DNA of 29,319 bases from CAZYZQ01 sp964652075 (GTDB taxonomy: Bacteria; Bacillota; Clostridia; Oscillospirales; Oscillospiraceae): the NCBI GenBank assembly GCA_964652075.1, contig CAZYZQ010000008.1, positions 1 through 29,319 of the forward strand, written 5' to 3'. Positions 1-7,537 of this stretch are shown in pieces. How positions within the stretch are numbered: the first letter of the stretch is position 1; each line of letters starts with the position of its first letter. Both the position numbers and the translations under genes were made by a program. The notes below the pieces were generated by a model. That model was given only the letters and a program-made list of their open reading frames with translations, was not told the DNA's origin and searched no databases.

Positions 1-215
1 TGTACAACGCCTTCTGCTACGGCGCGCCGCCCCACGCGGGCATCGCCCCGGGCGTCGACCGCATGGTCATGCTCCTCGCGGGCGAGGAGTCCATCCGCGA
101 GATCATCCCGTTCCCGATGAACAAGAACGCGCAGGATCTCATGATGAACGCCCCGAGCGAGGTCAGCCAGAAGCAGCTCGACGAGCTGCACATCGCGCTC
201 GTCAAGCCGGAATAA
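1..215 (+). CDS. aspS: Aspartyl-tRNA synthetase, C-terminal end (partial)
   Basis: The reading frame that enters from the left edge (first full codon at base 3) and stops at TAA 213-215 encodes the last ~70 residues of a class II aspartyl-tRNA synthetase. It contains the class II motif 3 region with GAPPHAGIAPGVDRMVML, where the Arg contacts ATP, followed by the typical tail with IREIIPFPMNKNAQDLMM. The enzyme charges tRNA-Asp (or tRNA-Asp/Asn) in the cytoplasm. The start lies outside the window, so it cannot be seen whether this is the discriminating or non-discriminating form. It is followed by a clear intrinsic terminator. Confidence 0.95.
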   Translation, partial: YNAFCYGAPPHAGIAPGVDRMVMLLAGEESIREIIPFPMNKNAQDLMMNAPSEVSQKQLDELHIALVKPE

Positions 216-228
216 CAAACTACAGCAC

Positions 229-268
229 CCCGGGCAGCGGCAAATCGATGTCGCCGCCCGGTTTTTTC
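229..268 (+). terminator. Intrinsic terminator of aspS
   Basis: A hairpin with arms CCGGGC (230-235) and GCCCGG (256-261), with extra partial pairing inside, is followed directly by a run of six T. It lies 14 bases after the aspS stop. Confidence 0.8.
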
Positions 269-277
269 GTGCCCGCC

Positions 278-306
278 TTGACAGATGGAAGGGCGTCTGG
301 TAAAAT
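278..306 (+). promoter_or_regulatory. Sigma70-type promoter of the lipoprotein gene
   Basis: A perfect -35 TTGACA (278-283), a 17-base spacer and -10 TAAAAT (301-306). Transcription from here would give an untranslated leader of about 130 bases before the chosen start at 447. No recognised riboswitch is seen in that leader. Confidence 0.8.
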
Positions 307-446
307 AAAGTAAACATAATCATTTGTCTACCTTCCAGCATCGTGCCGCCATGAAAAAAGGGACGGCAAACCCCGTTTTTCAATTTTACGTCATTTTTCC
401 CGCGCTTGATTTTTGTAGGAAAACGGATGAAACGAGGCGAATTGCG

Positions 447-1616
447 ATGAAAAAAGTGAAAAAGCTTGCGCTGATTCTGGCCGTGGCGGCTGTGCTCATC
501 TCTGCATGCACGGCGGCCTATCTCACCGCGCTTCGCCGGGCGGACGCAGCCCTGGCGGAGCAGCTGGCCGAGGAGCTCGCCGTGCGCACGCCGCCCGACC
601 CGTACGGCGCACCGGCCATCCTCTACCAGTATGCGGGCTGGGACTGTATGCTTGTGCGCTTCACGGGCTTTCGCGGCTGCGTCTCAGACGGCAACGAGCG
701 GGAGCACAGTGCGTTGGCCGTCGAAGTCGAAGCGCCGCTCACCACCGGCGCGCCGCCGGAAGGCAGCGTCTGTACGCTGCTGGGGGATCCGCTTCCGGTG
801 CGCCCGGCCTCGGCCTATGGCAGCGCCATTGTGCTCACGCAGAAGCTCGACAGGCAGCTCTGTTCGTGGGTGCATGTGTACTGCCCCCTCCGCGACGACG
901 GGTCGCTTGACGCGGCGGGTTGGCTTGAGGACGGGATGACGGTTGACGTCTTCACCGCGCTCTGTGCGGACTGGGCAGCGTTTTGCGCGCAGAACGGCCG
1001 CCACGGCGACACGCTCCGCTCCAGCGTTCTGGAGGCCCCGCGCTGCTGGCGGACGGCCTTTCTGCAATTTGCGCTGACGCGCGGCGCGCCCTATGACGAC
1101 TGGGCGTGCGATACGCTCGGGAAGCTGCTCTCAGAGAAGGAACACAGCGTCTATCTGCAAACGGAATACGACGGCGTGGCCCAGACCGATCTGGCGCTCG
1201 CGGCGCGGCACGTGCCGTCGGACCCGGCCAGCGGCAGCAGCGCGCAGGCGGAGGCGTACGCGCAGGCGGGCGGCGACGCGGTTGAAACGCTGCTGCGCTG
1301 CGCGCCCGCGGCCGTGGCGCAGGTGGCGGCGCAGAGCGGCGTGGATGCGTCGCGCGTTGTGCAGGCCGCCGCCGCGATCCAGCTCGGCGACGACTGGTAC
1401 CTGCCCTTCCGCGACGTGCCGCGCTGGCGCGTGACGGTGACCGGGTGGACTTGCGAGGAGGATGGGCGCGTGCTGGTCTGCTACCGGGTGCGCTCCCGGG
1501 AGGACAGCGGCGACGCGGCGAAGACCGGCTCAGTCCTGCTGCGCCTGCAGCGCAACGAAGCCGATCCCTACCTGCCCGATCCCCTGCCGCGCTTTTATGA
1601 GAATCACTGGGCGTGA
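447..1616 (+). CDS. Predicted lipoprotein of unknown function
   Basis: The 389-residue product begins with a positively charged n-region (MKKVKK), a hydrophobic stretch and a lipobox ISAC, giving a lipidated Cys at position 21, so it is probably anchored on the outer face of the membrane. The start at 447 was chosen for this signal and the GAGG just upstream, although the frame is open back to a TTG at 324. I do not recognise the family. Two blocks stand out: an N-terminal one with ILYQYAGWD about residues 50-60, and a C-terminal one with WTCEEDGRVLVCYRVRSRE near residues 330-350, ending YENHWA. Both blocks recur in the decayed copy directly downstream, so this is one of a tandem pair. The middle is Ala-rich. 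No catalytic motif is visible. Confidence 0.75.
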   Translation: MKKVKKLALILAVAAVLISACTAAYLTALRRADAALAEQLAEELAVRTPPDPYGAPAILYQYAGWDCMLVRFTGFRGCVSDGNEREHSALAVEVEAPLTTGAPPEGSVCTLLGDPLPVRPASAYGSAIVLTQKLDRQLCSWVHVYCPLRDDGSLDAAGWLEDGMTVDVFTALCADWAAFCAQNGRHGDTLRSSVLEAPRCWRTAFLQFALTRGAPYDDWACDTLGKLLSEKEHSVYLQTEYDGVAQTDLALAARHVPSDPASGSSAQAEAYAQAGGDAVETLLRCAPAAVAQVAAQSGVDASRVVQAAAAIQLGDDWYLPFRDVPRWRVTVTGWTCEEDGRVLVCYRVRSREDSGDAAKTGSVLLRLQRNEADPYLPDPLPRFYENHWA

Positions 1617-1757
1617 AGTCTGCGCCAAGCCTTCTCCTGCGTGGGTGTAGGTTGCGCAGAACCGGCGCGCAATTTTGCTCTGTCCGTAGGGAGGGGCACA
1701 TTGGCCCGGTACGCCGCCTGGATTAATAGGAAATTATGAGAAAATAGGTGAAAATAT

Positions 1758-2343
1758 ATGAGAAAGAAGCTGAAAGCCGCAGGCGTTTTGCTCCTGGCCT
1801 TCGCGCTGCTGGCGGGGGTGCTGTCGCTTTTTGCGCGGCGGAAGACGGCGGGGCCGCCGAATATTCCCATACAGGAGGGCCCGGAGGTGGTGGAGCTGCG
1901 CGATCCGGAGGGGCCGCGCTCCGTGCTGTACCAGTACCGCGACTGGGACTGATGGTCGCCGAGATTACCGCGTTTCGCGCCTTCGTGGTATTTGGAACAC
2001 AGGCGCGCAGCGAAATCGACGCGGTGGTCGAAACGCCGCTGACCGATGACGCACCCAAAGCCGGCTTACGCTGTGCGGCCCGGTGATGCAGCAGCGCCCG
2101 GAGACGGCACAGGGCCGCATCCCCTATCGGGAGATTGGAACCTGGCGCGCCGACGTCACAGACTGGACGTGCGAGCCGGACGGCACGGTGACCGTCCACT
2201 ACCGGGTCAAGCGCACGGATCTTGGCGGTATTCTGGGCGCAAAGCCCCGCAGCCATAGCGGCACCGCCATCCTGCGCTTCGGCTCCCACTCGCCCCACAC
2301 GCAGGACGCCACGCTCCTGTTCTGTGAAAACCATTGGGATTGA
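1758..2343 (+). pseudogene. Decayed tandem paralog of the upstream lipoprotein
   Basis: Three successive frames carry pieces that align with the 389-residue lipoprotein. Frame one gives a signal-like N-terminus (MRKKLKAAGVLLLAFALLAG) and VLYQYRDWD, then a stop. A shifted frame continues with LMVAEITAFRAFVVFG (matching MLVRFTGFRGCV), and a further shift gives the C-terminal block with VTDWTCEPDGTVTVHYRVKR and the same terminal FCENHW. About 200 residues of the middle of the intact copy are missing. There are therefore at least two frameshifts and one large deletion. The first 65-residue frame has a weak ribosome site and could still be translated, but the gene as a whole looks dead. It ends at a strong terminator. 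Confidence 0.8.
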
Positions 2344-2389
2344 AAAAAGCCGTGCGGCTGGAAGTTCCAGCCGCACGGCGTATTATTTT
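2343..2389. terminator. Bidirectional intrinsic terminator
   Basis: A perfect 14-base inverted repeat (2349-2362 and 2366-2379) with a 3-base loop, preceded by AAAAAA and followed by TATTATTTTG. It can stop transcription from the plus-strand lipoprotein pair and from the minus-strand protease side. Confidence 0.85.
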
Positions 2390-2391
2390 GT

Positions 2392-2466
2392 TTATCTCTC
2401 GCGGCGAAGCTTCGCTTCAAACAGCTCCATGTACTCTGCGAACAGGTGGCCGGTCTCCTCCGAGTC
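2392..2466 (-). pseudogene. Stray copy of the 3' end of the cytidylate-kinase-like gene
   Basis: Read on the minus strand, this stretch encodes EETGHLFAEYMELFEAKLRR followed by two residues and a stop. It matches the C-terminus of the intact kinase-like gene at 3795-4403 (EETGHLLAEFMELFEAKLKK). The DNA match includes 24 identical bases (2408-2431 versus 3805-3828). No upstream part of a kinase gene is present and there is an in-frame stop just before. The protease gene and its A+T-rich flanks lie exactly between the two copies, so this is the far-side repeat of an insertion or duplication, not a gene. Confidence 0.8.
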
Positions 2467-2490
2467 TTAAGCAGAGAGAATTCAATCTGC

Positions 2491-3752
2491 CTAAGAAGTT
2501 TTTGCAGTAAGTCCCGTTCCTGCAATATACATCCACGGTGTAAAATATACTGCAGTCGGATTCCAGACATCAAAGCTGGAATGGATACCACATATTTTAT
2601 ACTCATTGTCGCTATACACAATATATGGTCCTCCACTGTCACCTTCTACTGACGGAGTAGCGGTTTCATAGCATACGGCTGTTGTCATTCCGTCAACATA
2701 AATTGTTGTATCCAAGTCATTTGGAGGCGTTATATCTACCATTGTATCAACAGCGGTAACTTGGCACTTATATGTTGCGCCAGTTGCTACCCCATATTTA
2801 TAAACCCAAGTCCCCTCAGCCGGATTAAGTGTAATTCCTGTAATTGGGACAGTGTTATACGCTCCCGAACGAATGTATACGACACGGTTTGACAGTTTAA
2901 AGTTAGAGCTTGCTTTTATCAGGCAATAATCGCCACTCTCACCTGTTGAAAACTGAATCGATCGAACAGTTCCTACCACTCCCCGGACATATTTGATCCT
3001 TTTCTGACAGTCTCTCCGTTGGTGATCGCATGTCCGCTTGAAACATAGTAATCATTACCATCAAGTGTTCCCATATATCCCAGAGTAAAGTTCCCCTCTG
3101 ACACACTCAAAACATCACCGCCAATCATATGGGAAACTGCCGCGTTCATTTCTGCAAAAATTTCAAAGGTGTTCGGGACATCTGCGGATAACGACTCCTC
3201 TTGATCAAACTGCAAATCGATACGACCAGCATGGTCTGAAGTCGTAATAATCTCTACTGCCTGCTTAGCATAAGTTTCAGGAACGGACACTGTCAAACGT
3301 TCCGTTTGTGAGCTTGGTCGCACTGACACCGGAGAAATACCCGCGCGATGCATGGCGTAAAACAGGCGTTTCGCGAGTAGATGAAAAGTGTCAAAGGAAA
3401 TTGTTCCGTCCTCAAAGGCTACATAGTCGAGGTAATCAAAAACCAACTCCGTAATCTCCTGCAACTCCGCTTCCGAAGGGTCGACCAAACGGATATGCAA
3501 TGTATCCCCGTCGACATAATCTCCCCCAAAGTAGTCCGGGTAATGGATTTCTGTGCCATCGAACCACGCATTCATCAAACAATCGTGAGCTCCACATGCA
3601 TGTTGCTGAAGCGCCATCTCTTCCTCAACCATGGCAGGCTCAGCCTCTGCCCCAAGTGACACAGGAGCAAGCACAACAAAAGCAGCACAGCAAAAAAAAG
3701 TCGAAACAAAAGCGTGAACCAAAGTGCGGAAAAACCGTTTGCAAGAAAACAT
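2491..3752 (-). pseudogene. Trypsin-like (S1 fold) secreted serine protease, split by a frameshift
   Basis: Two overlapping minus-strand frames together make a ~415-residue secreted protease. The first (2973-3752, 259 residues) has a signal peptide (hydrophobic to about residue 33), a ~190-residue pro-region, and the catalytic His in YYVSSGHAIT (His241). It then runs out of frame at a GGGG run near 2983-2990. The second frame (2491-2979) continues with GTVRSIQF, the likely catalytic Asp in SGDYCLIK and the nucleophile in VEGDSGGPYIV. A single missing base (a -1 shift) restores one continuous protein, so His is separated from Asp and Ser. This could be a true null mutation, a phase-variable G tract, or an assembly error. 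A good ribosome site (GAGGAGG) precedes 3752. Base composition is clearly more A+T-rich than the neighbours, suggesting transfer. Confidence 0.8.
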
Positions 3753-3794
3753 AATAGCTTCCTCCTCTCATTGAATAAAATGTCACACAAAGCC

Positions 3795-4403
3795 TTACTT
3801 TTTCAGCTTCGCTTCAAACAGCTCCATGAACTCCGCCAGCAGGTGGCCCGTTTCCTCCGGGCCGAGGACGCTGCTGTCGACGCACAGGTCGTAGTTCGGC
3901 GCAAAGCCCCACTTGCGCTGGGTGAAGAAGTTGTAGTAATCCGCGCGCGCCTTGTCGTTTTTCTTGATGGTCTTCTCGACCAGCTCCGCCGGGACGCCGT
4001 AGACCTCAATCGCACGCTGGTGGCGATAGGCGTCGGGCGCGTAGATAAAGACGTTCGCGGTGTCCTTCCGGTCGCGCAGGATGTAGTCGGCGCAGCGGCC
4101 GACGATGACGGCGTTGCCCTTTTCCGCGATCTCGCGGATCTTGTCAAACTGGGCGAAGGCCAGCTTCTGGTTGAGCGGCATGTTCTCGCCAAAGGACGAG
4201 GATGCCGCCACATAGGTCGAATACAGCAGCGAGCGCACCGGTTTCTCGTCGAGCTGTGCGGCGATCTCCGCGTCGATATTCCCGGCCGACGCAGCCATCT
4301 GGAGCAGTTTGTTGTCATAGTAGGCATAGCCAAGGCGCTCCGCCATCTTCTCCGCGATCTGGCGGCCGCCGGAGCCGAATTGACGACCAACAGTGATAAT
4401 CAT
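3795..4403 (-). CDS. Cytidylate-kinase-like P-loop protein
   Basis: The 202-residue product starts MIITVGRQFGSGGR, a P-loop variant (GRQFGSGGR, residues 6-14) typical of the cytidylate kinase-like family (Pfam Cytidylate_kin2), followed by IAEKMAERLGYAYYD as in nucleotide kinases. A central VIVGRCADYIL and a KNDKARADYYNFFT block are also characteristic. True Cmk phosphorylates CMP/dCMP. The substrate of this shorter Firmicutes family is not established, so kinase activity on a nucleotide is inferred only. The ATG at 4403 has an AGGAGG site about 8 bases upstream and its own promoter. The protease gene starts only 42 bases after its stop on the same strand. Its 3' end is repeated at 2392-2466. 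Confidence 0.85.
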   Translation of the reverse strand: MIITVGRQFGSGGRQIAEKMAERLGYAYYDNKLLQMAASAGNIDAEIAAQLDEKPVRSLLYSTYVAASSSFGENMPLNQKLAFAQFDKIREIAEKGNAVIVGRCADYILRDRKDTANVFIYAPDAYRHQRAIEVYGVPAELVEKTIKKNDKARADYYNFFTQRKWGFAPNYDLCVDSSVLGPEETGHLLAEFMELFEAKLKK

Positions 4404-4445
4404 AAGCCATCCTCCTCGAAGCAGGGCGTTTGCCCCTTTTTATTT

Positions 4446-4474
4446 ACTATAGCATAAATCACCGGAATGTGCAA
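4446..4474 (-). promoter_or_regulatory. Promoter of the cytidylate-kinase-like gene
   Basis: On the minus strand: -35 TTGCAC (4469-4474), a 17-base spacer, -10 TATAGT (4446-4451), with the start codon ~45 bases downstream. Confidence 0.75.
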
Positions 4475-4607
4475 GGATATTTTCTGGGCAAGCTGCACAA
4501 CTCCTCCCCCGTGAATCTGTAAAACTTCGAAAACGCCTTGCCCCTCGACAGGAACGACGCGGTTTTTCCGCCCGCCCGGTGTAGACTGCCGGGTAGGAGG
4601 AATGCCA

Positions 4608-5222
4608 ATGAAACAGACCATCAAGGCGGCAATTGCAACGGGCGCCGCCGCTTGCCTGACGCTCGCGCTGACTTTGCAGGCCGCATCCCTGACCACACGC
4701 CGCCAGCAGCTGCGGCAGACGCATCTTTCCAAGAAGACCTACGCCGTCGCGCTTGAAACGGACGCCGCCGCCGGCGCGCGCGTGCAGGTCTGGGACATGG
4801 ACGGGAATCTGGCCGACACCGCCACCGTCGAGGACGGCGCGTGCGTGCTGGAGCTGGAGCCCGGCGACTACGTGGCCGCCGCCGGGGAGGACGCGCTCTC
4901 GTTCACCGTGCGCACGAACGCCTCCGTCGCCCGCGCCTCGGGCGACGGCTGGGCCGACGGCGAGGTGCTGCATCTGACCGCGGAAAAGGCCGGGAGCCTG
5001 ACGATCTTCCGCACAAACGGCGCCGGCAGCTACCGCTATACCCTCTCGGGAGACGGCGGCGACTTCGCGGGCGTCATCGACTACGGCGCGGGCCGTGCCG
5101 ATATCTGGCGCTCGACCCGGCTCGACGGGCTGCCCGTGGGCGCGTACACACTCTATGAGAACGGACAGGCCGTCAAAACCGTGACCGTGGAGACGGGCAA
5201 CAACAGCGTCCGGCTTTCCTAG
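4608..5222 (+). CDS. Secreted or membrane-anchored protein with beta-sandwich-like repeats
   Basis: The 204-residue product has an N-terminal hydrophobic segment (residues 6-27, AAIATGAAACLTLALTLQAA) that could be a signal peptide or anchor. The rest is beta-rich, with two blocks that look like Cna-B/SpaA-type or transthyretin-like sandwiches: RVQVWDMDGNLADTATVEDG followed by LELEPGDYVAAA, and LDGLPVGAYTLYENGQAVKT followed by VTVETGNN. Such domains usually build surface or pilin-like proteins, but no LPXTG sorting signal is visible. The start at 4608 was preferred over 4602 because AGGAGG (4595-4600) then lies 7 bases upstream. No convincing promoter was found in the divergent gap to the kinase-like gene. 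The assignment of fold is tentative. Confidence 0.7.
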   Translation: MKQTIKAAIATGAAACLTLALTLQAASLTTRRQQLRQTHLSKKTYAVALETDAAAGARVQVWDMDGNLADTATVEDGACVLELEPGDYVAAAGEDALSFTVRTNASVARASGDGWADGEVLHLTAEKAGSLTIFRTNGAGSYRYTLSGDGGDFAGVIDYGAGRADIWRSTRLDGLPVGAYTLYENGQAVKTVTVETGNNSVRLS

Positions 5223-5253
5223 CGTGGACACAATGATTTTACAAATCAGAATC

Positions 5254-5282
5254 TTGCGCGCCCCGGTTGGATATGCTATCAT
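5254..5282 (+). promoter_or_regulatory. Promoter of the rubredoxin gene
   Basis: -35 TTGCGC (5254-5259), a 17-base spacer, -10 TATCAT (5277-5282). The start codon is 30 bases further on, after an AAAGGA ribosome site. Confidence 0.65.
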
Positions 5283-5312
5283 AAGGAAAATATACAGAAA
5301 GGATCTGTTGAC

Positions 5313-5468
5313 ATGAAGTATATCTGTGACGTCTGCGGCTACGAATACGACGAGGCGCTCGGCGATCCGGACAACGGCATCGCGCCCGGCACGAAGTGGG
5401 AAGATCTTCCCGCGGACTTCGCCTGCCCGCTCTGCGGCGTCGGCAAAGACCAGTTCTCCCCCGCCTGA
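5313..5468 (+). CDS. Rubredoxin
   Basis: A 51-residue protein of normal rubredoxin length. It has both iron-binding knuckles, CDVCGYEYD (Cys5, Cys8) and CPLCGVGKDQF (Cys38, Cys41), plus the conserved GDPDNGIAPGTKWEDLP segment between them. It is a cytoplasmic one-electron carrier with a single Fe(SCys)4 site. In anaerobes it commonly feeds oxygen- or peroxide-reducing enzymes (rubrerythrin, rubredoxin:oxygen oxidoreductase), but no such partner is adjacent, so its acceptor is unknown. It has its own promoter and terminator and is monocistronic. Confidence 0.96.
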   Translation: MKYICDVCGYEYDEALGDPDNGIAPGTKWEDLPADFACPLCGVGKDQFSPA

Positions 5469-5477
5469 CCGCACAAA

Positions 5478-5520
5478 ACGCCCGCCCGGCACTTGAACTG
5501 CCGGACGGGCGTCCTTTTTT
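5478..5520. terminator. Terminator between rubredoxin and the dnaC-like gene
   Basis: 14-base arms 5478-5491 and 5499-5512 with a single mismatch and a 7-base loop, then CCTTTTTT. The T run touches the stop codon of the convergent dnaC-like gene. Confidence 0.85.
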
Positions 5521-6497
5521 CATGTTTTCCCGCGCATTCGGATGTCGTCGCCGAAGAAGAGCATCAGCTCGTACGCGCCGAGCAGGCGCGAGACCAGCTG
5601 CGGCTGGTAGCGCTCGGAGATGTTCTTTGTGGACAGGTTCGTGGAGATGATCGTCTGCCGCCCCGCCACAAGGCGGGCGTTGACGACGCGGTAGAGCGCG
5701 GACTGGGTGAACTGATTATTCATCTCCGTGCCGAGATCGTCGATGATCAGCAGGTCGCAGAGAGAATAGCGCTCCGTGCGCCCCGTCTCGTCGCGGAACT
5801 GCTCGGCCTGAAAGTCCTCAATCAGCTGGACGGCCGTGTCGTAGACGACGCTGAAGCCTGCGTCGGAGACGGCGCGGGCGATGCAGCCGGACAGGAAGGT
5901 CTTGCCCAGCCCCGTCCCGCCTGAAAAGAGCAGGGAGGGAGATTTGGGCGAAAACTGCCGGGCATAGGTGCGGCAGCGGCGCAGCACCGTCTCCATCAGC
6001 TGGCGCGGCGACGCGCCGAGAGATGGATAATAGTCGTCCGGGTAGTAGTCGAGGCGGAAGTTGTCGAAGCTCTCGCGCCCCGTGCCGAGCAGGCTCGACA
6101 GGGACTTTTTCTGCTCCTGCCGGCACAGCTCCGCCAGACATTCGCACATCTGCGCGCCGATATAGCCCTCGCCGCCGCACTTCTGGCAGATCGGCTGATG
6201 GTCGAGCACGCCCTCGTCCAGCTCGCTCGCCTCCAGGATCCACGCCTGTTCGCGCTTTAATTCCTCGACGGTTTTGCGCGCCGCCACAAGCGGGCTTGGC
6301 TCGCCGGGCGCGCGGCGCTTCAGGCTCTCCCCGAGCGCGTGCGTCATGGTGCGCGCGATCTCGAGCTTGATCTCGCGCAGGCGGGGATAGGCGGCGTAGG
6401 CGGCCTCCTCGCGGGCCTGATTCTCCCGCTCCTGCGCCTCCTTGGCGCTGGCCAGCCGCGCGCGGGCGCGGGCTACGATCTCCGGCGAATACGGCAT
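5520..6497 (-). CDS. DnaC/DnaI-type helicase loader ATPase
   Basis: A 325-residue AAA+ ATPase with Walker A GGTGLGKT (residues 193-200), Walker B LLIIDDLG (249-256), sensor-1 region IISTNLS (283-289) and a likely arginine finger in SRLLGAYE. The N-terminal part is helical and carries a zinc-ribbon-like set CQKC (104-107) and CEC (118-120), as in DnaI/DnaC helicase loaders of Firmicutes. The protein would load the replicative helicase onto single-stranded DNA at origins or stalled forks. It lies 14 bases downstream of a DnaD-domain gene, the usual Clostridia pairing of primosomal proteins. An IstB-type transposition ATPase is the alternative, but there is no transposase nearby and the zinc motif favours a loader. 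Confidence 0.9.
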   Translation of the reverse strand: MPYSPEIVARARARLASAKEAQERENQAREEAAYAAYPRLREIKLEIARTMTHALGESLKRRAPGEPSPLVAARKTVEELKREQAWILEASELDEGVLDHQPICQKCGGEGYIGAQMCECLAELCRQEQKKSLSSLLGTGRESFDNFRLDYYPDDYYPSLGASPRQLMETVLRRCRTYARQFSPKSPSLLFSGGTGLGKTFLSGCIARAVSDAGFSVVYDTAVQLIEDFQAEQFRDETGRTERYSLCDLLIIDDLGTEMNNQFTQSALYRVVNARLVAGRQTIISTNLSTKNISERYQPQLVSRLLGAYELMLFFGDDIRMRGKT

Positions 6498-6511
6498 AAG
6501 CTCCCTCTCCT

Positions 6512-7405
6512 TTACGTCTTTCCGTGCAGCATCCGGGCAATGGCGTTCTTCTCCATCTCGCTCAGGTTCCCGGCATCCGGCGGCGTCACCTTGCCGTTTC
6601 TGCGCGGCGCGGGCACATCGCCCGCGCGGATCTCATCCGGCGTGTGCAGATGCTGGCCGTGCCAGCTCTTGAGAATCGAGTTCATATAGGCCCAGTTGAG
6701 CCGCCCGGTGGACAGGCAGCAGCGCTCATAGGCCATCGCGATGGCCTCGTCCGGGAAGCCCCAGTCGATCCATGTGAGGACATACTTCTCCTCCGGCGCG
6801 GTCAGGCGGCGGTCGCTGATCTGCATCAGGCGGCGGATCGGGCCGATCCGGCTCGTTTTCTCCAGCTCGATCTGCATATGCGCCGACGCGGCCTCCAGCG
6901 TGTCGATCCCGGCGTCCGCCCAGCGGTAGGCGACGCGCTCAATCTGCCGCAGCGACGGCGGGCGCACGTTCCCGCGCGCGCGGTTGCGCTCGAGGCAGTA
7001 GGTCAGAAGCAGCGAGATCACCTCGTCCGGCAGGCCGAGGTAGCCGCGCATCCCGAGCAGGATCTTCAGCTCCTCTGTTGACAAAATGCGGCCCATGCGC
7101 CGCTGCGCCTCGCCGCGCAGCAGCTCAAACGACGGGTCCTGCAGCGCCGCGAGCACGTCCTGCTCGCCGTAGTGCGGCGGCTCGGACGGCAGCACATGGC
7201 TGGGCGCGGGCGCATCCTGCCACAGGCCGAGCTGGCGCAGGGCCGCCGCCGCGATTTCAACGCGGTGCGCCGGCATCCGCAGCGCCTGTTCGGCGCTGGC
7301 GGGGTCGCCGCCGGTCTTGCCGTAGAGCCACAGCAGCGCGGCGTCGCCCGACGCGCCCGCCAGCAGCTTGCGCACATCCTGCGCAGATAACACCAGATCC
7401 TCCAT
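6512..7405 (-). CDS. DnaD-domain primosomal protein
   Basis: A 297-residue protein with two DnaB/DnaD-type helical domains. The first is at about residues 105-180 (YLGLPDEVISLLLTYCLER, then RVAYRWADAGIDTLEAA). The second, at about 200-262, ends in the YxxxIxxxW-like signature WAYMNSILKSWHGQHLHTP (Tyr240, Ile244, Trp248). The N-terminus may be a degenerate winged helix. DnaD/DnaB proteins remodel DNA at the origin or at forks and recruit the helicase loader. The adjacent DnaC/DnaI-type ATPase fits that role. The ATG at 7405 was chosen for the GGGAGG upstream rather than the longer open frame to 7444. Transcription would start from the promoter at 7462-7490. Confidence 0.88.
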   Translation of the reverse strand: MEDLVLSAQDVRKLLAGASGDAALLWLYGKTGGDPASAEQALRMPAHRVEIAAAALRQLGLWQDAPAPSHVLPSEPPHYGEQDVLAALQDPSFELLRGEAQRRMGRILSTEELKILLGMRGYLGLPDEVISLLLTYCLERNRARGNVRPPSLRQIERVAYRWADAGIDTLEAASAHMQIELEKTSRIGPIRRLMQISDRRLTAPEEKYVLTWIDWGFPDEAIAMAYERCCLSTGRLNWAYMNSILKSWHGQHLHTPDEIRAGDVPAPRRNGKVTPPDAGNLSEMEKNAIARMLHGKT

Positions 7406-7461
7406 TGCCGCGCCTCCCCCGCTTTCTATCGCCCGCATGGGCAAAGTTTTCTGAGATTGCT

Positions 7462-7490
7462 ATTATAACACGAAACGCAGGGTTTGTCCA
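7462..7490 (-). promoter_or_regulatory. Promoter of the dnaD-dnaC operon
   Basis: On the minus strand: -35 TGGACA (7485-7490), a 17-base spacer and a consensus -10 TATAAT (7462-7467), about 50 bases before the dnaD-like start. Confidence 0.8.
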
Positions 7491-7537
7491 TGCGCGCAGG
7501 ATTACATGCTGCACCTTTGATCGAACCGCCCCGCTCC

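Noticed and set aside
324..446. An N-terminal extension of the first lipoprotein to a TTG at 324
   Set aside because: It would bury the lipoprotein signal inside the protein, and a better start with a ribosome site exists at 447.
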